Assembly: GCA_011009095.1 (NCBI GenBank)
Contig: VTPC01000052.1
Location: 57,966 to 121,965, forward strand
Direction of reading: 5' to 3'
DNA from: Ignelater luminosus
Lineage: Eukaryota; Arthropoda; Insecta; Coleoptera; Elateridae
Length of the DNA: 64,000 bases
The notes under the pieces were generated by a model. That model worked only from the letters and a program-made list of their open reading frames with translations. It searched no databases and had not been told where the DNA came from. Below, in pieces: positions 58,171 to 64,000 of this stretch; the first letter of the stretch is position 1, and every line of letters starts with the position of its first letter. The translations under genes were made by a program, and so were the position numbers.

Positions 58171-58618
58171 CCCAAATTAAATCAGAAAAGCCATCCATTT
58201 GAACTGTTCTAAAGTCAGAAATCTGAAAGGAGGAAAATATGACTAAATCAAAACTAACAGAAGGAATCACAGATAAGAAACCTCTAAAGAAAAAAGATAA
58301 AAATCTGAATGTTCGACTCATAAACATTTGCAAAGACTTCAATACAGATAAGATAGAGACCCATTAAGAAATTTTGCTTTAGTCATTTGTAACAAAGAAA
58401 AACCTAAAAAAGAGGCCTAATGCCCGTTACGAATGACGGAAGATGTTCAATCACGTAGCTTCAAAGCGAAGATGGGCGTGGTCCAAGTTAAACTTACCTT
58501 TAACGAAAATATAAAAGCTCACACTCACAGAAACTTTAAATATGTCTTAAAGACGGTAGAGACTAAGGGCGCCAAAAGATAAAAATCAAAAGGAAACTTA
58601 CGCAGTTTCTCGTAGGTT

Positions 58619-58728
58619 AACACCCTGTATATGGACTTCTCACAAAATACCATTCTGTATATGGGTTCTCACAGAATAACACTCTGTATATGGATGCCTC
58701 AGGGAATAACACCCTGTACTCGAGACAT
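58619..58728 (+). repeat. 30-bp minisatellite, ~3.7 units
   Basis: Units start at 58619, 58649, 58678 and 58708, consensus AACACYCTGTATATGGRYKC with a CTCACARAAT end. The last unit is partial. Confidence 0.9.
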
Positions 58729-58740
58729 AATGTTAAGGTG

Positions 58741-58742
<2 letters not shown>

Positions 58743-58775
<33 letters not shown>
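58743..58775. repeat. (CT)n microsatellite
   Basis: About sixteen CT units, lying directly after the minisatellite in repeat copy B. Confidence 0.97.
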
Positions 58776-58780
<5 letters not shown>

Positions 58781-60664
58781 TAACTTAACATAAAATAAAC
58801 ATTATAAAACTACAGCCTCTCTCTCGTTTTTCAATAATCTTTAACAATCTTTATACACAAAAATAAATATTATCTTCGCTACTAAAAGTCAGAATTCCAA
58901 CAATACGGTACCTAAATTAATTAAAAAAAAAAAAAAGCAAAGCTTATATAAATAAAAACACCAAATTTAAACTACATACACATCGAATTATTTTCATACT
59001 TTAGAATAAATAAAACGCATATAAAAAATAGGCTAAAATGACGTTATTACATGATATTGGATCTGCAGGATCTGTTTGACAAATACATTTAAAAATTTGT
59101 AAAACAACACAAAAGAATCAATAAGTAAACATTTCATAAAACAAAATTAAACATGGTTCAAAACCATCGTAAATGTTAAATATACGTAACTGGATGTATT
59201 GTTTCAAACGAAAGGACAAAAAGGTATTTGAGAATGTAAACAACCTAACCATACGTAATATTTGACAGTTTTATTATTTTCACGATAAATACCCAAAACA
59301 CTTAAAAACAATAAGATACAAATGAATATTTAATATGAAAACATTTTGTCTTGCACTAACATGGAGAATTCTTAAATTCCAGTATCATTCTAGAGCTGAC
59401 GGTAAAATCCATCAAATATCAAACGACGAGAAGGGGTGATTCCACACACACTGTATTTTAAAAGCACTTAAATTTCCACATATCACAAAACTTTAATTTT
59501 AATTGAAAAAGAGCACCATTTCAAGCTGACGACATCCAGGATGCGATGAGTCCATCCAAAATAAATTCATGCCTTACACAAGGTAAAAGATACACTAAAG
59601 ATAACGGAAGATTTCCCGATTAGCACTCAAAATGTCTTTAAAAACGAGACGAAAAGTTTTCAGTTCCTTCACGTGAACATAAAATACACTATAAACGACG
59701 GCAAAATCCTACTCAGCTTGCTGTAGCTACACAATCCCAACTGTGTGGTCAATAGCTATCTTTCGATACGGAAATAACGAGACGAAAATAAACAGGAAAA
59801 CTCTTTCCACTACACGTGAATTCCAAAATTATTTAATCCTGCCAAGGAGGTCGTTACTGTATTTCCAAAACCAGCATTCGAAAACACTCACGATACGAAA
59901 AACTTGAAAGATAAATTCATGGTAGATATTCAACTTTACGTCAACAGACAAGTCGGGCGAATGCTTTGGCCTCACGGCCAAAGCGGTCTCGCTAAGCACC
60001 AAACGAGAACTCTCGGAGGAACCTTCCAATTTCTCCAACGCCTAAGAGGCTCAGACAAGAAGCCAAAAGTCAGACATACGCTGCACTATAAGATCAGGTA
60101 TATAAAGGAATGTCGTTGATGGAAAAGTTTTTACCCTCATCGTTCGGATGTGAACCAGACTTTCTTGCGAACATAAAGATACTGAAACATAAAATTTCTG
60201 CAAACTGATAAACTATAAAAATGTTAAGACGTCTAGGAAACGATTCTATATTGAAATAGAACACGTACACATGGCGATCATAATATACCTTAACAAATTT
60301 GAACAAAATATTGTTTAACAATATAAAGAATCCAATAAACGTTTTAAAACAAAACGAAGTAATAAATTAATACGAAATGGAAATACAAAATTTGAGGTAG
60401 AATCTGATTGTGTACGCAATATTAAAAAATGACATTACACCCTCTCTACTAAAAGGGAGTTTCTTTGAGACACTTCCTTAGGCTGAAAAGCCTAACACAA
60501 TAATAACTCTCTAGTTCAAAAAAAGAATAAAAAAAAATGATACTAAACCAAAATGAAACCAATGTCCAAACGAAACGCAAGAATTTGAAGAAATGACATT
60601 ACAAATTTAGAATTGTTATTGTATGTTTCGGTATCAATGGGTTTCTTACTGGCCTAAATTATGT

Positions 60665-61130
60665 GCACCTATTGCCACCATTTTTTGGTAACAAATACTG
60701 CTTGTTGTCGATATTACAGTATTGCCAAAAACATTTCTATATTGCTGACTACATTGCCGTATTGCCATATAGTTATCAGTGTCAAGATTCCTTAAAGTTA
60801 TATTGGCTAGAAATACAATTTCCGTTTTTTTTTAGAAATAACAACAATAAGAATAACCAAGCATTGAATGTTTTGCCTTTGATAGGTATTATAGAAAAGA
60901 AAACATACTGTAGTATCCTAGCGGCTTGTTGCAGTATATTGCAAATTATTGCTAAGTACAGTTTATTGCCAAATATATTACGGTTTGTACTAACAGTTAA
61001 AACAAATGCAAAACACAAAGTTATTGCCATATATGGCCGGTTTATTTTCTTATATTGCCCTATATTGTCGAGTTATTGCCGCCTATTGCCGTTATTGCCT
61101 CTATACTACCGGCAAAATGTACACTTATTG
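60665..61130. repeat. Reiterated TATTGCC motif region
   Basis: The heptamer TATTGCC and one-base variants (ATTGCT, ATTGCA, ATTGTC) occur roughly seventeen times in 470 bp, densest at 60715-60775 and 61018-61110. Example words are TATTGCCGCCTATTGCCGTT and ACATTGCCGTATTGCC. Spacing is irregular, so this is a degenerate, expanded simple-word array rather than a neat satellite. It depletes stop codons in one frame and produces a 157-codon open frame (60663-61136) with no protein family; I regard that frame as a by-product. Confidence 0.75.
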
Positions 61131-61136
61131 TCATAA

Positions 61137-61625
61137 GTATAAAACCTCAAGTATGGTATTGAAATAAATTTGTTTAATATGACTACATATCATTTTGACT
61201 AGAGAAATTACTTTTCGACGCAACACACTATCGGAAAATTGTTTCCAAATAACTGTTTGTTGTATTGTAGTCAAACTATTTCGCGCAACCCAGCGTAGAC
61301 CAAACGGCGGCTAATCATCACGCATCAACGATTTGAACAATTTACACAATTAATATGTTGAATTTCATATACAGAGTTCAACAATGAACGGTATGACCTA
61401 CTATAAGGGAACAATCACAACTTAAAAATTCAAAGAACTGAGTATAGAGTAACATCCTTTAAGAACAGCTTCTGGTGTTGCCTAAATTTTATTAAGCGCG
61501 ATTTTGTAATTTTTAAAACTTTGAAGTCCACCCCTTGAAGTTTCCAACTGTTTTTAACAATATTTTGCAATTCTGGATTAGAAAAAGTCACTTACGATAT
61601 CAAACAGCAAATTCAAAGCTATGAA
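61137..61625. other. No gene recognised
   Basis: AT-rich spacer between the ATTGCC array and the second piggyBac. No features noticed. Confidence 0.5.
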
Positions 61626-61641
61626 TTAAAAAAAACGATGT

Positions 61642-61657
61642 GTTACCATATGGTAAC
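61642..61657. repeat. Perfect 16-bp palindrome
   Basis: GTTACCATATGGTAAC is exactly self-complementary; a half copy CATATGGTAA recurs at 61681. Its position just inside the presumed terminus of the piggyBac suggests a subterminal site for transposase. Confidence 0.85.
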
Positions 61658-61744
61658 GCTAGGAAGTTTTAGAAGAATTACATATGGTAAAAACATAATA
61701 ATTATTATGAACTATACTTTACAAATGTGTAAAATCTAAAATAT

Positions 61745-63000
61745 TCTACATGAGATATTTCAAAGCAGTCCCGTGTCGTATTTCGTACACATCGTGCGAA
61801 CTGAAGAAAAATAGCCCTCTACTGCACACCGCCTTTTTTTACCTGGAGTTGTTTTAAAACTCGGTGACCTGTTTGATTGTATCTCAAATTATCTAGCATA
61901 CGACTAGAAGAGCAGCTGCCTTTAGAGGTAGACGGCTTGCCTAATACTTTTGGACGGAGAGCATAATGTTTTTAAATACGTAATAGCTATTTTTTCGCGA
62001 AAATCAAATTAAGCTATATTGTGTCCTAATGTCTTGTATAGGTAGCCTACTACCCCTTTCTGCTTTTTATTCCTATCTTGTATCTGTTCAGACTTTCGCC
62101 CATTAAATTTGTGCCACCCATATTAGAATTATAAAAGCCTATTAGGTTTGGTCTAGGAATGTATATAATAGATTTTTCAGTTTGAGAGTTTTACGTCTTA
62201 CATTTCCCATAGGTTTCACTCCGTGACAAGTTGATACAAGAGTTACAACTCCGTTGTCAACTTAATTTGCCAAAAGAATTCCGCTAGGTCTGTCAATGGC
62301 AGTCTCATAGGTACCACTTTTTTTCTATGCAACAAATTTTTTCTTTGTCAACTGACAATACTTTTTTGGTATAGGATTTTTCCGTATTGTTTCCGTACCA
62401 TCAAAACCCCGTTCTTTTAAATACTTTAGCAGATTTATTCCCCTGAATAAATTGCCAAAATATAATTTATTTGGAAGATTTCGTTTTTCTTGTGATCAGT
62501 CATCAAGTATTTGTACAAATGTGGCAGCTGATTTACCGAAATGCTTTTTGTAATCATTACAATGTCTGGAATTATTTCCTTGATACATCTGAGAGTTAGG
62601 CAGATAACTTGAAATAGTATTTAGGCACCACATCTTGTAACCAGATTTGATGGGTTTGTCGTAACAGAAATTTTTTTCCAGTTCAAAATACTCTGAGCAT
62701 TTTGTTTTGTCTCTGTTTCCAGACTTTGTTTTTCAAATCAGGAAAGGAATTGTTAGCAATCTGTAGGAATCTTATCACACCTCATTAAATTATAGACAAG
62801 GTTATTTCTCATACCTCCGACAGGCTCCCAATACTATCGCTTGTATCCGCTTGGGATGAAAATACCTAAGAAGCATTTTATTTTCGACACATTTACAGTA
62901 GGATCTTGATAATGTTTATATAGCACATTTTCTAATTTGATCAACTATATATGAAATAGTTTCATTATTAAAAAACTTTCTCTATATTCTGCTATTTATT
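61745..63000 (-). pseudogene. piggyBac transposase (second subfamily), decayed
   Basis: From right to left on the minus strand: ENVLYKHYQDPTVNVSKIKC with FLGIFIPSGYKR (62950-62850; family ITVxEMKAFLGIxIxMG), MRCDKIP (62785), then KPIKSGYKMWCLNT (about 62658-62617). KYLKERGFDGTETIRKNPIP (62429-62370; family LxxRGIxxTGTVRxNRxP), SGILLAN and GVVTLVSTCHGVKPMGNVRR (62258-62199) come next. A WHKFNGR-like MGGVD block (62110), YLYKTLGHNIA, and the tail KVLGKPSTSKGSCSSSRMLD (61953-61894), GHRVLKQLQVKKGG and CFEISHV (zinc-binding end) follow. The SxDE block with the first catalytic Asp is missing: GYKMW follows the EKNF-like text directly. Stops occur throughout. Not active. Confidence 0.8.
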
Positions 63001-63480
63001 CACAGCCTTAGATTTCAAACTCAATCTGTGTTGTTCGCTATCAATAAATCACCTAAAGTAACAATCTCTTATACATTTCATTCTTTGGGATATTTTTCCA
63101 TATGACTTATCTGACATGCAATTTCTTTTATGAATTGCCGGCTGCCATCACGATTTGAAATTTAGTATCATTTTTCTTCCAACCAACAGTACAGAAAAAC
63201 GAATAGTATTTGAAGCCTATGACATCAACTGTCTGTACTTTTCAATAGCATAGATTCTGTGCAATCGACTAAACAACCTTTTAGGGTAAACACGAATGTG
63301 CACGAATGGGAACGTAATGAGTGATGGTCTTAAATATATCTTGTTCTGTTAGAGTTAGAAACCTACTGGCCAATGTGTGATTTTTATTTTGACCCCGCAT
63401 CTGTCACTGAAAAGCATTAAGCTTCTTGTTTCATTAGTTTCGTGTCTCTTAACGTAATGTAACAAAAACGTCAGACTTCA

Positions 63481-64000
63481 CTTGGTGATTTCCGCCCTAT
63501 GCTGTCAAGATTCATAAACAACTCAACATACAGAAGCTATCAAGCTCAGGTAAGAAATTTCTTAAACTGGACTGTTTGGAAAAGGTAGATGTTGCGATAG
63601 AATCAAACTTTCTCTAGACCAACTTGGTTTAGCATCCCTTTCCAACGTGCACACGTAGGTTGAAATAACCTGTGCAGATAGCCAAGGATCAACGTGTTCG
63701 TCAACAAGAAACGGCGACTTCCTCAACTTAGACATTGAAAGAACGTTAATATATCGTTTAATTAACGTTATTCTAGAGTTGAGAAAGTCACGTTTAATTT
63801 TTTACCAAAATATGACGTGACTATTTCAACTAGACACGTTAGTTCGACCTCATTAACGTGCTTACAACGTCAAATTTACGTTCTGGTGTACGTTGGTTTA
63901 GTTTTTTCTAAACTTCTTAATTTTATTATAAAATTTTTATGAATTACTAACTTTGCTGAAACGCTTCGTGCATCAGCATCCTTAAAAGACGTACTTTTCA
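63481..64000. other. ACGT-dense flank without gene
   Basis: Between about 63640 and 63900 the tetramer ACGT occurs about twelve times, often as AACGTT, CACGT or ACGTCA/TGACGT, in otherwise AT-rich DNA. CTCAACTTAG (63722) and its near mirror CTAGAGTTGAG (63773) bracket two AACGTTA words. No coding sequence is recognised. Confidence 0.5.

Larger units (their letters stand above)
58412..60530 (+). repeat. Long non-coding interspersed repeat, copy B
   Basis: This is the partner of copy A (31130-32440), same orientation, with anchors listed there. It is longer because its first part (58560-59400) contains extra sequence: a 30-bp minisatellite (58619), a (CT)n run and about 600 bp of AT-rich DNA with no counterpart in copy A. 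The frame at 59904-60119 lies in the homologous part but is not kept in copy A. No terminal repeats or poly-A end can be defined, so the true borders are uncertain by tens of bases. Confidence 0.55.
61626..63480 (-). mobile_element. Second piggyBac-like transposon, decayed
   Basis: A TTAA at 61626-61629, followed by an AAAACGATG word and the palindrome GTTACCATATGGTAAC (61642-61657), is a candidate 3' terminus. The other terminus is not certain; several TTAA lie between 63450 and 63770. The minus-strand transposase gene fills the interval. It is a different subfamily from the 43.4-kb copy, because the shared blocks differ in almost every variable position. Confidence 0.65.

Noticed and set aside
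60663-61136. 157-codon plus-strand open reading frame
   Set aside because: It coincides exactly with the TATTGCC word array. The translated text is a Leu/Tyr/Cys/Ile-rich consequence of the repeated heptamer and matches no family I know.

Overview
The window looks like a gene-poor stretch of an arthropod, most likely insect, nuclear genome. Base composition is AT-rich (roughly one third G+C by eye). There are no operons or ribosome-binding sites and no long intact host reading frame. The sequence is dominated by decayed transposable elements of the mix usual in insects: Jockey/I-type and other non-LTR retrotransposons, Tc1/mariner, piggyBac, pogo-like, Ginger-like integrase transposons and one Gypsy fossil. 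I found no host protein-coding gene that I can defend, and no rRNA or tRNA gene. Most of the DNA between elements reads as intronic or intergenic sequence.

Layout. 1-7980: mostly featureless, with a degenerate 169-bp-period duplication, two unrecognised minus-strand frames (one HTH-like) and a CpG-rich patch near 5 kb. 7985-9230: Jockey/I-type LINE remnant. 11910-13730: an internally deleted mariner with both terminal repeats, next to a broken Gypsy fossil. 15.6 kb: a GC-rich island with a Ser/Arg/Pro-rich frame. 17.9 kb: tRNA-derived SINE-like sequence. 19736-21345: an internally deleted non-LTR element followed from 5' leader to 3' tail. 21528-23786: a complete-looking DNA element with ~31-bp terminal inverted repeats around a decayed gene of the uncharacterised DUF7869-like family. 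28146-29950: a foldback element with two ~0.7-kb arms and an HTH gene fragment in the loop. 31130-32440 and 58412-60530: two diverged copies of a long non-coding repeat. 32880-34390 and 54035-55130: two independent remnants of an uncharacterised repeat-borne protein family known to me from insects and Hydra. 39015-40923: a Ginger-like element with 4-bp TATA target duplication. 42800-46030: LINE pieces around a piggyBac. 49030-53830: pogo fragment, GC-richer Jockey LINE (minus) and Tc1 element. 57890-58170: second pogo-like fragment. 60665-61130: reiterated ATTGCC motif. 61626-63480: second piggyBac. 63640-63900: ACGT-dense patch. A 447-bp assembly gap lies at 33138-33584.

The least-explained and most interesting items are the TIR-bordered DUF7869-like element, the twice-represented insect/Hydra family, the long foldback element (a potential hairpin RNA source), the long non-coding repeat pair, and a tight POU-octamer/CRE cluster at 47023-47080 that could be a host regulatory element.
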